DNA of 64,000 bases from an uncultured Eisenbergiella sp. (GTDB taxonomy: Bacteria; Bacillota; Clostridia; Lachnospirales; Lachnospiraceae), in assembly GCA_947627215.1 (NCBI GenBank), contig CANQVD010000010.1:1-64000 (forward strand), read 5' to 3'. Positions within the stretch are counted from its first letter, which is position 1; every line of letters starts with the position of its first letter. The position numbers and the translations under genes were made by a program. A model generated the notes under the pieces. It was not told the origin of the DNA, ran no database searches, and saw only the letters and a list, made by a program, of their open reading frames with translations. Shown here piece by piece: positions 43,219 to 51,977 of this stretch.

Positions 43219-44283
43219 TTAGGAATGGGTTTTAAAGTAACGATTCATGACGCTGCGGTCCATCGGCCCCGAAATATCCCGTCCCGCATCCACCGCCAGA
43301 AAATAAGACATGATCTGGGGAACTACGCTGTATTCCAGGCAGGAAAAAAGACCGCCCCTCGGCCTGAGCACAAAATCCTCTTCTCCCAGCGGAACGGGGC
43401 CGACGAGAAGGCCGTTGTGCATGATCTCCTTCACATAGCGCGCCAGGCGGTGCGCTTTCCCCGATTCCGCGCCGCCGTCATCCAGGATCACCACACACTG
43501 ACGGCCGTCATAGCCAAAATTAGGGCCGTGCATCCCATCCTCCAGTTCCAGACCCGCCGATATGATCTGCGGCATCTCCCAGAGCTTCACCGCGCCCTCC
43601 AGCGCGAGCCCATACAGGGCTCCGGCGCCGGTGAACAGAATGCAGTCCGAGCGGGAAAACTGCCGTTTCCGTTTTTGATACCATTCCTTCGCTTCCGGGA
43701 TGACAGCCCGCTGGCTGTCCGGCACCGTTGCCGCCTCCCGCAGCAGCGCTTCACTGCGTTCCCGGGACAGGAAGCCTCCGGCGAGTCCGATCTTCATGCC
43801 TAAAAGGATCAGATCCAGCACGCTGGCCGTATAACCGAGCGTGCGCATGCTGAATTCCTCTTTCCCGCAGTTCAGGCAGATATGACAGGGGGACAGCTTT
43901 GCCAGACGGGTCTGCGGAGATTCCGTCATGCTCATGCAGAAATATCCCTGCCCGGAAAGCTTTTCCATCATTTCACAGACAATCCCGGAGGTCCCCGTCT
44001 GAGAAAGGAATACATACAGGCTGTCCGGCGCGCAGATCCGTCCGCCCGCAATATCGTTGGGATACATCACTCTGACCGGCAGACCGGAAACCCGCTCCAT
44101 GGAATACTGTGCGGTTACCGATGCCGTATAGGAGGTGCCGCAGCCCAACAGAACGATCTCCTTCAGCTTCCCCGTCCGCTCCTTCAGAAAAGACGCAGCC
44201 TCCGCATACACCTGTTCCTGCTGCTCCAGGATCCGCTCCAGCACAGGAGGCGTCCGCTCAATACAGTCCAGTATGGTTGTCAT
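43219..44283 (-). CDS. SIS domain sugar isomerase/deglycase (AgaS/FrlB/GlmS-like)
   Basis: A protein of about 354 residues with two SIS domains, lacking the glutaminase part of GlmS. ATG 44283 (MTTILDCIERTPPVLERIL) follows GGAG. LLGCGTSYTASVTAQYSMER and FLSQTGTSGIV form the first phosphosugar site; ILFTGAGALYGLALEGAVKL and the LEDGMHGPNF motif belong to the second. Family members act on amino-sugar phosphates or glycated amino acids such as fructoselysine-6-phosphate. No dedicated kinase or transporter is adjacent, so the substrate is open. Confidence 0.88.
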   Translation of the reverse strand: MTTILDCIERTPPVLERILEQQEQVYAEAASFLKERTGKLKEIVLLGCGTSYTASVTAQYSMERVSGLPVRVMYPNDIAGGRICAPDSLYVFLSQTGTSGIVCEMMEKLSGQGYFCMSMTESPQTRLAKLSPCHICLNCGKEEFSMRTLGYTASVLDLILLGMKIGLAGGFLSRERSEALLREAATVPDSQRAVIPEAKEWYQKRKRQFSRSDCILFTGAGALYGLALEGAVKLWEMPQIISAGLELEDGMHGPNFGYDGRQCVVILDDGGAESGKAHRLARYVKEIMHNGLLVGPVPLGEEDFVLRPRGGLFSCLEYSVVPQIMSYFLAVDAGRDISGPMDRSVMNRYFKTHS

Positions 44284-44300
44284 CCTTTTGCTCCTTTCCG

Positions 44301-44429
44301 TCACGGCGCGCCGCTCTGCCGCCTGCTGACCAGCTCCAGGAACTCTTCCAGACAAAGATCATTTTCCCATATATACTGCGCCGCCTGACGGCCCACATAA
44401 CGGAAATGCCAGGATTCATAGGTGATCCG
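44301..44429 (-). pseudogene. C-terminal remnant of a VanY-type D,D-carboxypeptidase
   Basis: Only the last 43 codons of the family remain: ITYESWHFRYVGRQAAQYIW then ENDLCLEEFLELV. This matches the conserved YEPWHFRYVG end of VanY/DacB-type peptidases, with Pro changed to Ser. The catalytic zinc domain is missing and there is no proper start; the preceding in-frame sequence is unrelated. It lies between SIS and PilZ on the same strand and shows that a rearrangement or deletion took place here. Confidence 0.75.
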
Positions 44430-44510
44430 CCCTCTGATCAGCTTTATTATACTATCGGCGGACGGACTTACAAGGAGACATTTTCCCGGTCTGGAGAGGA
44501 TATTTTTCAT

Positions 44511-45140
44511 TCATTTCCCGACTTCAATCCCCCGGCCTCCCTCAAACATCAGCCGCCGGTTCACAAAATGGCGGATGTCCCGCTCCGTCTCCGGCGTCAG
44601 GTCCAGGAACTGACAGCCGTATCCGAACGCATCGCCGGTAAGCGGTCTGGCCCAGATCACCTCCGCCTTCATCTGGCGTCTGGCCGTGGAAAAAGCGTGA
44701 TTGAACAGGACCACATCCTGCTTTTTCAGCTTCTGGCCAGTAATCATATAAACGCCGCCCGCGCTGATATTGTGGATCCGTCCGACGAACGGGCCGTATT
44801 CCAGCGAAACGAACGCCACGTTCAGATCCACCCTGACGCGCACATCCTTCTGCTGACGCACGCCCTGACCGACGCGCAGCACGCGGCACCGGGCCATCCA
44901 GGGCTCCAGCATTTCCGGATAATGATGATTTTCTCCGATCAGAAGCTCGCAGTATCCTCTGGTGACATGCCCTTCTCCGTCAAAAAAATCCACCTGCTGC
45001 CTGCACCGCGCATCCCGGAAGCTGCCGATATCCTCAAAATACAGAAAAATATATTCTCCGACAAGGTTCACCCTGCCCCTCGACAGGATCCTCCCGTCCT
45101 CCCCGTAAACAAGACACCTTTCGCAGTTCTCCAAAACCAT
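44511..45140 (-). CDS. PilZ domain protein with altered RxxxR motif
   Basis: A 209-residue YcgR-like protein. The N-terminal 95 residues resemble a flagellar-brake PilZN domain. The C-terminal PilZ domain (about 100-205) has IHNISAGGVYM, the (D/N)xSxxG half of the c-di-GMP site, and CQFLDLTPETERDIRHFVNR at the end. The Arg half reads RQQKDVRVRVDL, so the spacing or first Arg of RxxxR is changed, and nucleotide binding may be weak. Start at 45140 follows GGAGGAG. Confidence 0.85.
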   Translation of the reverse strand: MVLENCERCLVYGEDGRILSRGRVNLVGEYIFLYFEDIGSFRDARCRQQVDFFDGEGHVTRGYCELLIGENHHYPEMLEPWMARCRVLRVGQGVRQQKDVRVRVDLNVAFVSLEYGPFVGRIHNISAGGVYMITGQKLKKQDVVLFNHAFSTARRQMKAEVIWARPLTGDAFGYGCQFLDLTPETERDIRHFVNRRLMFEGGRGIEVGK

Positions 45141-45260
45141 ACTGACCGCCCCTCCTCCGAAAGTAAATATATTAACAATTTAACATAAACCTTCGGCCCC
45201 GGCAAGCGAAAATGTCGGATTTGTGACAGGATCGGCGCTTTTGCTGCACGAAAGCGGGGC

Positions 45261-46289
45261 CTACACGGGCGGCCGGGTTTCCGCGCCCTGCTTCCAGTAG
45301 ATCCGCAGCTTCTTCTCGTCCAGTCCGTCCACGAAGCGCTTTTTGTAATAGAGAAAATCCTCCAGATCGATGAGGATATGATACAAGATCGCCCCGCTGT
45401 CGAAGGCCTCCCAGTCCGAGGGAAGCTCCCGGTTCTTTCTTTCCTCCAGGATCTGCTTCAGATACTCGATCTGCTCCTTCGGATCGTTGGTCTCGACCAC
45501 ATAATCCTTCATGTACAGGATATAGTCCGCCACGATCTGCGCCTGTGCGGGCACGCTGCGGATCTTCTTCATCTCATAGTGCAGGTTCCGGAGGACGCCG
45601 CACTGCTGCAGCCGCATCTCAAAATAGTCGATATAGTAGCCGGGATGGGAAGAAAAGGTGTTGTTCTGATAGTCGCAGGCGTCCCGCACATACTGCCGGA
45701 TATCCTGATCCAGCCCCCGGAGCTCCTGCCAGACATCCCCTTTCGCATCCTGATTGGAAAGATAGGCCGCCATCTGCGTCAGAACCGACCGCATCCGCTC
45801 CTCCGTCTGTCTCATGTGGCCCACCAGTTCCTTTTTGGAATTCGTGTTGTCGTGGAACAGGTTCAGCACGATTGCGATGGAGATCCCGATCAGCACCAGG
45901 GAAACCTCATTCGCCACGGTCGACAGATGAAAATCCATATCCCCCAGAAAATGAGCCGCGATCACGGAATTGACGGAGATCACGGCGCCCCAGCCCAGCG
46001 CCTCGCATACCACCACCAACAAAAAAATGAAAGCGCCGTAGGCGATCCATTCATTTTGGATATGGGCGAAAAAGACCCAAGTCATCACGACGGTAAAAAG
46101 CAGCGTGACGATCCGATACGCGGAGAGCTTCACCGTCTCCCATTTCGTGGAAACGATGGTCAAAAGCGTGATCGTCCCCGCCGAGATCTCATGATTCAAA
46201 TGAAATTCATGCGCCAGAAAAATGGCGAAGCTGCTGCCCAGCGCGATCTTCAGCGCTTTCAGAATGATCTTTTTGCTCCTGCGGTCCAT
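45261..46289 (-). CDS. Aromatic acid exporter family (ArAE/FUSC-like) membrane protein
   Basis: A 342-residue protein with about five to six N-terminal membrane segments (residues 15-160) containing KIALGSSFAIFLAHEF, LLTIVSTKWETVKLSAYR and GWGAVISVNSVIAAHFLG, followed by a cytoplasmic helical domain of about 180 residues. This is the ArAE_1/DUF939 layout in Bacillota. The soluble half is rich in charged helices (YFEMRLQQCGVLRNLHYEM). Transport function is presumed from the family and not proven. Confidence 0.88.
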   Translation of the reverse strand: MDRRSKKIILKALKIALGSSFAIFLAHEFHLNHEISAGTITLLTIVSTKWETVKLSAYRIVTLLFTVVMTWVFFAHIQNEWIAYGAFIFLLVVVCEALGWGAVISVNSVIAAHFLGDMDFHLSTVANEVSLVLIGISIAIVLNLFHDNTNSKKELVGHMRQTEERMRSVLTQMAAYLSNQDAKGDVWQELRGLDQDIRQYVRDACDYQNNTFSSHPGYYIDYFEMRLQQCGVLRNLHYEMKKIRSVPAQAQIVADYILYMKDYVVETNDPKEQIEYLKQILEERKNRELPSDWEAFDSGAILYHILIDLEDFLYYKKRFVDGLDEKKLRIYWKQGAETRPPV

Positions 46290-46337
46290 ATCCCCCTCCC
46301 GCGCCTGCCATAACCCCCTTTGACAGTGTCCGCCGTT

Positions 46338-47300
46338 TTACATGGTGAACTGGATCACGCAGAACGCCGCGTAAATCGCCAGAAGCGCGATCCCCTGCGC
46401 TCTGGAAAGCTTTCCCCGGACCAGAGCCGGGACCGTCATGAGCAGCATCACGGCGAACATCACAGGCAGCTCCAGCACCAGCGTGGCGTTGTGCCCGAAC
46501 AGCACGGAATTCTGCGGGATCGAAAAGGGCGCCAGCGTCACGGATACGCCGCTGACCAGCACCAGATTGAACAGGTTCGCACCGATCACATTGCCCAGAG
46601 AAAGGGCGCCGTGCCCCTTTATCAAAGAGGTGATGGCCGTGACCAGCTCTGGCAGAGAGGTCCCCAGCGCCACAAAGGTCAGAGCGATGACCGCTTCGGG
46701 TACGCCCAGCGCCTGCGCGATCAGCGTCCCGTTTTCCACCAGAAGATTGGCCCCCACCGCGATCAGCGCCGCGCCGATGACCAGAAACAGCAGATTGCTC
46801 CCCAGCGAGCCCTCTTCCTGTTCCGCTTCCGCTCCGGCCTCCTCCGGACTGTTTTTCATCTGCAGCACTGTGGTGATCATATAGATGACGAAAACGGCCA
46901 GCAGCGCCATCCCCACGGGGCGGCTGAAATATCCGACGGTATAGGCCACGCCCGCGTAGAACACGGCGGTCGCGAAGAAAAACAGCACCGGCGTGCGCAG
47001 CGCCTTTTTGTTCACGGGGCCGGGCCGCACCGCGATGGTGATGGCCGCGATCAGCGACGTATTGCAGATGACGGATCCGATGGCGTTGCCGTAGGCGATC
47101 TCACCGTGCCCGGTCAGCGCCGAGGTCGTGGAAACCATGACCTCCGGCAGCGTGGTCCCGATGGAGACCACCGTGGCGCCGATCAGAAGCTCCGGCAGCC
47201 GGAACCGGCGGGCGATCCCCGTCGCCCCATCCACAAACCAGTCTCCGCCTTTGATCAGACAGATCAGGCCCAGACAGAACAGCAGTACAGGAACGAGCAT
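46338..47300 (-). CDS. Calcium/sodium antiporter (CaCA family)
   Basis: A cation exchanger of about 320 residues in the membrane. ATG 47300 (MLVPVLLFCLGLICLIKGGD) follows GGGAGG. The two inverted alpha repeats are GATVVSIGTTLPEVMVSTTS and ALTFVALGTSLPELVTAITS, each with the cation-binding Glu and Ser/Thr residues. An acidic loop (SPEEAGAEAEQEEG) joins the halves. It has a consensus promoter and a strong leader hairpin (47331-47363), so expression is likely controlled at the mRNA level. Confidence 0.94.
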   Translation of the reverse strand: MLVPVLLFCLGLICLIKGGDWFVDGATGIARRFRLPELLIGATVVSIGTTLPEVMVSTTSALTGHGEIAYGNAIGSVICNTSLIAAITIAVRPGPVNKKALRTPVLFFFATAVFYAGVAYTVGYFSRPVGMALLAVFVIYMITTVLQMKNSPEEAGAEAEQEEGSLGSNLLFLVIGAALIAVGANLLVENGTLIAQALGVPEAVIALTFVALGTSLPELVTAITSLIKGHGALSLGNVIGANLFNLVLVSGVSVTLAPFSIPQNSVLFGHNATLVLELPVMFAVMLLMTVPALVRGKLSRAQGIALLAIYAAFCVIQFTM

Positions 47301-47330
47301 TTTTCTTTTCCTCCCAAAATACGATCGATC

Positions 47331-47363
47331 ATGCGGCCGGACAGTTCCTGTCCGATGCCGCAT
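47331..47363 (-). promoter_or_regulatory. Strong leader hairpin of the antiporter gene
   Basis: ATGCGGC and CGGACAG pair with CTGTCCG and GCCGCAT around a TTC loop: 14 base pairs broken only by a two-base bulge. It lies between the promoter (47374-47402) and the ribosome site. It does not match the cobalamin, yybP or other riboswitch folds that I know. Confidence 0.6.
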
Positions 47364-47373
47364 TACAGATTCC

Positions 47374-47402
47374 ATTATAATGGGAGTTTTTTTGATATTC
47401 AA
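47374..47402 (-). promoter_or_regulatory. Promoter of the antiporter gene
   Basis: Minus strand TTGAAT (47397-47402), 17-base spacer, TATAAT (47374-47379), about 75 bases before the start codon. Confidence 0.75.
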
Positions 47403-47458
47403 TCCCTTTTCGGGAATTTGTCCGGGGCCGTTTTCAGGAATCTGCCCGAACCTTTGTC

Positions 47459-47500
47459 GGGCGGGTGCACGGTCATCCCGAGATGACCGCGCACCCGCCC
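47459..47500 (-). terminator. Strong hairpin after the rhamnosidase gene
   Basis: A 17-bp stem with one mismatch: GGGCGGGTGC with GCACCCGCCC and CGGTCAT with ATGACCG. It starts 24 bases after the rhamnosidase stop and is the likely end of the leftward sugar operon. There is no T run on the minus strand, so it may act mainly as an mRNA end stabiliser. Confidence 0.65.
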
Positions 47501-47523
47501 TTCTTGTATCTCCTGTTGTTTTG

Positions 47524-50034
47524 TCATCCATCCAAAGGATGCCGGAAGCAATGCAATCCGCTTTCCGCAAAGCGGGTTTCTCCCCATGGCAGCCTCACCT
47601 CGGCCGTTGTGCCAAAGGGAACGCTCAATAAAATATCCGTATAGCCCATCTGCTTCTGCCATTTCAGATAGATCATGCCAAAGGGCGTTTCCACCTTTGC
47701 CTCGGCATATAATAATTTTTTCGGAAGATAGGGGATCACCGTGAAATTCTGCCACCCGTCCTCTCCCGGCCTGATACCTGCGATATAGCCGTATAACCAG
47801 CAGCCGACCGCTCCGTACATCGGATGGTCATGGGAATTCATGCCAGAGCCCCGCTTAAATTCGAACCTTTCCCATATTGTAGTGGCGCCGTTCTGCAGCA
47901 TGAAGCCCCAGGACGGATATTCTTCCCGGATCATGAGCTCCCAGGCCGTATCGATATATCCGTATTCCGTCAGCATCTTCATCACATACAGAGTATTCAG
48001 ATTCCCGGTCGTGATCCGGCACCCTGCTCTTACGACTGCCTCGTGCATTACCTTTGCCGCAAGACTTCTCTTTTCCGGAGGCAGGATGCCGAGCCACAGG
48101 GCAAAGGCCTGGCTGCCGGGAGAGCCGCTCTCCACAACACCGTGTTCCGCGTCCCACCATTTTTCCAGAAAAGCCTTTTGCACGCGCTCCGCTTCGCGCC
48201 GGTTTTGTTCAGCCTCCCCCCAATCCTTCCGGATCCGGGCAAATTTTTCCAAAAGCCTGTAATTATAATAATGATATCCGGTAGACATGAATTCCCCGGA
48301 CGTCATGGCGGAATGTGCATTCTCCATGGCAATGCAGCAATCTGCCGGTCCCGCCCAGTCTCCGTAATGGGAAACCGTCACGATCCCGTCCCTGCTGTTT
48401 TCCTTCAGACACTCGTTCCAGGCCTTGAAGTGCGCATAATGCTTCTCAATATCCGCCGTGTCCCCATAATGCAGATAGTTCTCCAGCGCAGCGATCAGAA
48501 ACGATGAACACACCGGATCCGCGGGACGCTTGCCGTAAACATACGGCGCCGTACAGGTGATCGCACCGTCTTCCGACTGTTCCGCCGCAATGTCATCCAG
48601 TATTTTTGAAAACAACCGCTGCGTATGAAAATTGTATGGCGTTTCTTCAAAGCGCACGGTCGCATCGTTGAGCCAGCCCATCCGCTCGTCCCTCTGCGGG
48701 CAGTCCGTCGCTATGGAATGCAGATTGTTCTTTTCCGTTTGGACGATGCAGTCCTGGATCGCATTCACAACAGGGCTTCCGCACCTGAAAAAGCTTTGAT
48801 TCTTAATATCCGTGGAGAGCGCGATCGCCTTAAAATTCCCCTCTTCCGGAATACCCGGCCAGCCTTCTACATAGATATACCGGAAACCGTGATAGGTAAA
48901 CAGCGGCCTCCAGCTTCGCTCATGTTTTTCACCGCCGCACACAAAGATATCCGTCGCCTTTGCGCCTCTTATCGTTTCCGTATCCTTACCGCCCTCCGGC
49001 ATGATATTTTCCACATGGGATATCCTGATCTCCGTCCCCTCCGGCATATCGGCCGGGATCAGAACCTCCACAATCCCCGCGATATTTATCCCAAAATCGA
49101 ATACATACCCGTTCTCCACCCGGGTCTTTACAACCGGCGACAATATCTCCTGCACCGTGATCGGGCGAATGGTCTGCGCTTTCATCCGCGGAGAGGCTTC
49201 CAATACGAGAACGGCGTTCTGTGTATACGTGGTCTTTTTGCGTTCGTCGTATTTTTCCCCGTCAAACAGATTGCTCGATACAATAGGACCGTGCCCGCAG
49301 AGCCAGCTTTCGTCTGTGTCGAGCCGGAAGATCCGACCGTCGACATATTCCACGCGCAGTTGCGCCGTCAGCTTCGGCTTTCCGAAAAACTCCAGCTTCC
49401 TGCCGTTCAAATACCTTCCGTTATTTCTCCTCCATCCTTCTCCCACGATAATATCCAGAACATTTTCATCCCTCTTAAGGAACTGCTTTACGGGTAATAC
49501 CGTGTAATAGCACTGCTTCGCATAATTTGAAACCGCAGGCTGCAGACAGGCATCGTCCGCTTCCTGTCCGTTCAGCGCAGCATGCTGATAACCGATCCCG
49601 CAAAGATACAGACAGGCATTCTTCACCTCCCCGTCGATCCGAAACTGTTTCCGGAAGTATTTCGCTTCCCGCTCCTCATCCCAGGGCGTCGTGATCCACT
49701 CCGCGTCCCATGCCTCCATAAGGGCTGTCCGGAAAAAACTCTCCCCTACAGTGCTCTCCCTGCCGCATCCGTCCCTGAGCTGAACCGTCCAGAACAGTTC
49801 TTCTCCCGATCGCAGGGCTGCTCCCGCGTATACGGCCGACTGTCCTTTGTTAAAAAGCCATCCGCTGTCCCATTTCAATTCCCCGTCCGTTCGCACTCTC
49901 AGACGGCAGGCTGCCTGAAACTGCCCGTCCTCCGAATGCTCCGCCGCCCACGAAAAAACCGGAAAGGGATTATCCGTCACGCTTCCGTAAGTAAGATCGC
50001 CGTCTACCGCAAGGTTTTTTACAATAAAATGCAT
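47524..50034 (-). CDS. Alpha-L-rhamnosidase, GH78
   Basis: Cleaves terminal alpha-L-rhamnose; 836 residues, no signal peptide, so cytoplasmic. ATG 50034 follows GGGAGG. The N-terminal half holds beta-sandwich domains (ALNGQEADDACLQPA). The catalytic (alpha/alpha)6 barrel has the general-acid block DCPQRDERMGWLND at 444-457 and GATTIWERFEF at 716-726. The C-terminal beta domain ends near VRLPWGETRFAESG. Last gene of the leftward ABC operon, so it likely acts on imported oligosaccharides or glycosides. Confidence 0.94.
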   Translation of the reverse strand: MHFIVKNLAVDGDLTYGSVTDNPFPVFSWAAEHSEDGQFQAACRLRVRTDGELKWDSGWLFNKGQSAVYAGAALRSGEELFWTVQLRDGCGRESTVGESFFRTALMEAWDAEWITTPWDEEREAKYFRKQFRIDGEVKNACLYLCGIGYQHAALNGQEADDACLQPAVSNYAKQCYYTVLPVKQFLKRDENVLDIIVGEGWRRNNGRYLNGRKLEFFGKPKLTAQLRVEYVDGRIFRLDTDESWLCGHGPIVSSNLFDGEKYDERKKTTYTQNAVLVLEASPRMKAQTIRPITVQEILSPVVKTRVENGYVFDFGINIAGIVEVLIPADMPEGTEIRISHVENIMPEGGKDTETIRGAKATDIFVCGGEKHERSWRPLFTYHGFRYIYVEGWPGIPEEGNFKAIALSTDIKNQSFFRCGSPVVNAIQDCIVQTEKNNLHSIATDCPQRDERMGWLNDATVRFEETPYNFHTQRLFSKILDDIAAEQSEDGAITCTAPYVYGKRPADPVCSSFLIAALENYLHYGDTADIEKHYAHFKAWNECLKENSRDGIVTVSHYGDWAGPADCCIAMENAHSAMTSGEFMSTGYHYYNYRLLEKFARIRKDWGEAEQNRREAERVQKAFLEKWWDAEHGVVESGSPGSQAFALWLGILPPEKRSLAAKVMHEAVVRAGCRITTGNLNTLYVMKMLTEYGYIDTAWELMIREEYPSWGFMLQNGATTIWERFEFKRGSGMNSHDHPMYGAVGCWLYGYIAGIRPGEDGWQNFTVIPYLPKKLLYAEAKVETPFGMIYLKWQKQMGYTDILLSVPFGTTAEVRLPWGETRFAESGLHCFRHPLDG

Positions 50035-50071
50035 CCGAATTTTCCTCCCTTTGTTTGCCGCCGCTGGCACA

Positions 50072-50109
50072 AACGCAGAACGTCATGTCTGTGCATGACG
50101 TTCTGCGTT
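50072..50109 (-). terminator. Perfect hairpin between binding-protein and rhamnosidase genes
   Basis: A 16-bp perfect stem AACGCAGAACGTCATG/CATGACGTTCTGCGTT with a 6-base loop and no T run. Such hairpins after binding-protein genes protect the upstream mRNA and lower expression of the next gene. Confidence 0.7.
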
Positions 50110-50155
50110 GCAGGGCAGACGTTTATTTTATGAAATCCTCATTCCTCCCATTGCT

Positions 50156-51907
50156 TCAGCCGGCATTTGAGAGAAAAACTTCATACCCTTCCTGATAAGC
50201 GTCTATCACCGTCTGCAGCCCAAGGCCATACAGCCCGTCTGTATACTCATCCCAATCGTCATCCAGACTCTTATTCCCGACGATAAAATCCGTTTCCCAC
50301 TGAGTGTTGTAAGAGGTGATCTGTGTCTGTATGTCACCCACAGCAGTCAGATTTTCCTCAGAAACGCTTACGCTGGGCGATATTGAGCTGTATTCCTGAG
50401 ATTCATATTTTTTAAGTATTTCTGTAACATCCTGGAGTACTGTCGCAGGAGCGGATTCATCCCGCACCCCGGCAAAATAAAGATCCTCGGGCTGGAACCT
50501 GATCTGGAAATTCGGCAGGGCATGGTTGGATGTCCAAAGATCATCCTGCGTAACTTTGTAATCTCTCCAGTAAGCCTGCTTTCCTACCGCATTCAATTCT
50601 CCGGGCTCTGCCGCAACGTACTCTTCTTCATAGTCCGGCCCGGCAGTAAGGATATTGTTTCCCTCACGGGTATAATGGAAATCCAAAAATCTTGCCGCCG
50701 CTTCCACATCCTTACAGGCGCTGGTAATGACGCCGCAGGCGCGGCCAACCTGCGGTTCGTCACCAACTAACATGTTGATCGCAGGCTGCCCATCGTTGCT
50801 CAGCGGAACCTGGCCTTCCAACAGCGCATAGGTCGGGGCTGTACACGTCTGATCCAACAAAAACGGGGCATAAAAACCCAAGCTGCCTATGGCAGGATCC
50901 TCGCTCATATAGACCGTTTTCGCCTGGTCCATCGTCAGCGTCAGGGACCCCTCATACACCAGCCCCTGCTCCCACAGGGAATGGATCCAGCGAAGCCCCT
51001 CACGGTAACCGTCCTGCACCTGTGCGCACAATACCTGATCGGTCTCGTTATCAATGTACAGATCGGCAGCAAAGGTTCTATTAACAGTGGGCACAAACGC
51101 ATTCATGAAGAACTTGTACCAGGTTGTATCATTTGCAATGCCCATAAGTCCGATTTCGTCATTCGGATCCCCGTTCCCGTTTACGTCATTCTCGATCACG
51201 CCCTTCAGATAGGCTTCATATTCGTCAAGGGTCTCCGGCATATCCATTTCGAGGGCGTCCAGGAACATCCGGTTCGTCCAAAGCTTGGTGGGATGGCTCA
51301 TGTGCGCCAATGTCTGAATATACGGGGTCCCGTAAATATGTCCGTCCGCTTCATAAAGCTTCGGCAGCATATCCGGCTCCTCCTCTGTCACATAAGCATA
51401 GAGATTCGGGAAGGATTCCTCAAGCATGTCCTCTATCGGCAATAATAATCCGGCCTTTCCATATTTAACCCGATCCGAAGCGCTGATCTTATTTACCGAA
51501 CCGTTAAAAAAATAGAAGATATCGGGCAGATCATTGGATGTGATCGCAAGCGTTATCCGCTCCGCCATGACATCCGCCGGAACAAGTTCAAACTCCAGGT
51601 CTATCCCCAACTGATCCTCCAACCACAGGACCGTATCATTTTCATTTATTCTGGTGGGAAGATCATACCCCGGCGGGTTTTCGGCGGCCATGATCCGCAG
51701 GGTCGGCCTTTCTCCCGTTTCCGCCTTCCCCTCCTCCGGCTGGGTCGATGTCTCCGGGCTTTCCTGTACCTGCTGCGCCGCGGGCTCCGGGTCACCGGCA
51801 GTTTGCTCCGTTCCCGTCTGTTTCTGACCGCAGCCGATCAGCCCCGCAGTCATGCACAGTGTCAGCAGAACGGAAAACAGTTTCCTTTTCACTTCTTTTT
51901 TCTTCAT
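50156..51907 (-). CDS. Extracellular solute-binding lipoprotein (Lpl/LipO type)
   Basis: Sugar-binding component of the ABC importer encoded upstream; 583 residues. The signal peptide ends in the lipobox TAGLIGC near residue 26, followed by a Glu/Gln/Thr-rich linker, so it is anchored outside the membrane. DVNGNGDPNDEIG near residue 245 is the calcium loop typical of this long solute-binding family. KVYMSEDPAIGSLGFYA-like segments and GVITSACKDVEAAARFLDFH fit the family. The ligand is unknown; GH78 and GH35 neighbours suggest rhamnose- or galactose-bearing oligosaccharides. A weak hairpin (51944-51963) precedes the gene. Confidence 0.92.
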   Translation of the reverse strand: MKKKEVKRKLFSVLLTLCMTAGLIGCGQKQTGTEQTAGDPEPAAQQVQESPETSTQPEEGKAETGERPTLRIMAAENPPGYDLPTRINENDTVLWLEDQLGIDLEFELVPADVMAERITLAITSNDLPDIFYFFNGSVNKISASDRVKYGKAGLLLPIEDMLEESFPNLYAYVTEEEPDMLPKLYEADGHIYGTPYIQTLAHMSHPTKLWTNRMFLDALEMDMPETLDEYEAYLKGVIENDVNGNGDPNDEIGLMGIANDTTWYKFFMNAFVPTVNRTFAADLYIDNETDQVLCAQVQDGYREGLRWIHSLWEQGLVYEGSLTLTMDQAKTVYMSEDPAIGSLGFYAPFLLDQTCTAPTYALLEGQVPLSNDGQPAINMLVGDEPQVGRACGVITSACKDVEAAARFLDFHYTREGNNILTAGPDYEEEYVAAEPGELNAVGKQAYWRDYKVTQDDLWTSNHALPNFQIRFQPEDLYFAGVRDESAPATVLQDVTEILKKYESQEYSSISPSVSVSEENLTAVGDIQTQITSYNTQWETDFIVGNKSLDDDWDEYTDGLYGLGLQTVIDAYQEGYEVFLSNAG

Positions 51908-51977
51908 ACCATTACCCTCCTTGTATGGTTTATAAAATATATCATAACAGGATTCCCTGTTATAATCCCGTCGGACG

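Noticed and set aside
47459-47500. Terminator for a plus-strand transcript (TTCTTGT follows on that side)
   Set aside because: No plus-strand gene lies upstream within reach; the minus-strand rhamnosidase ends 24 bases away.
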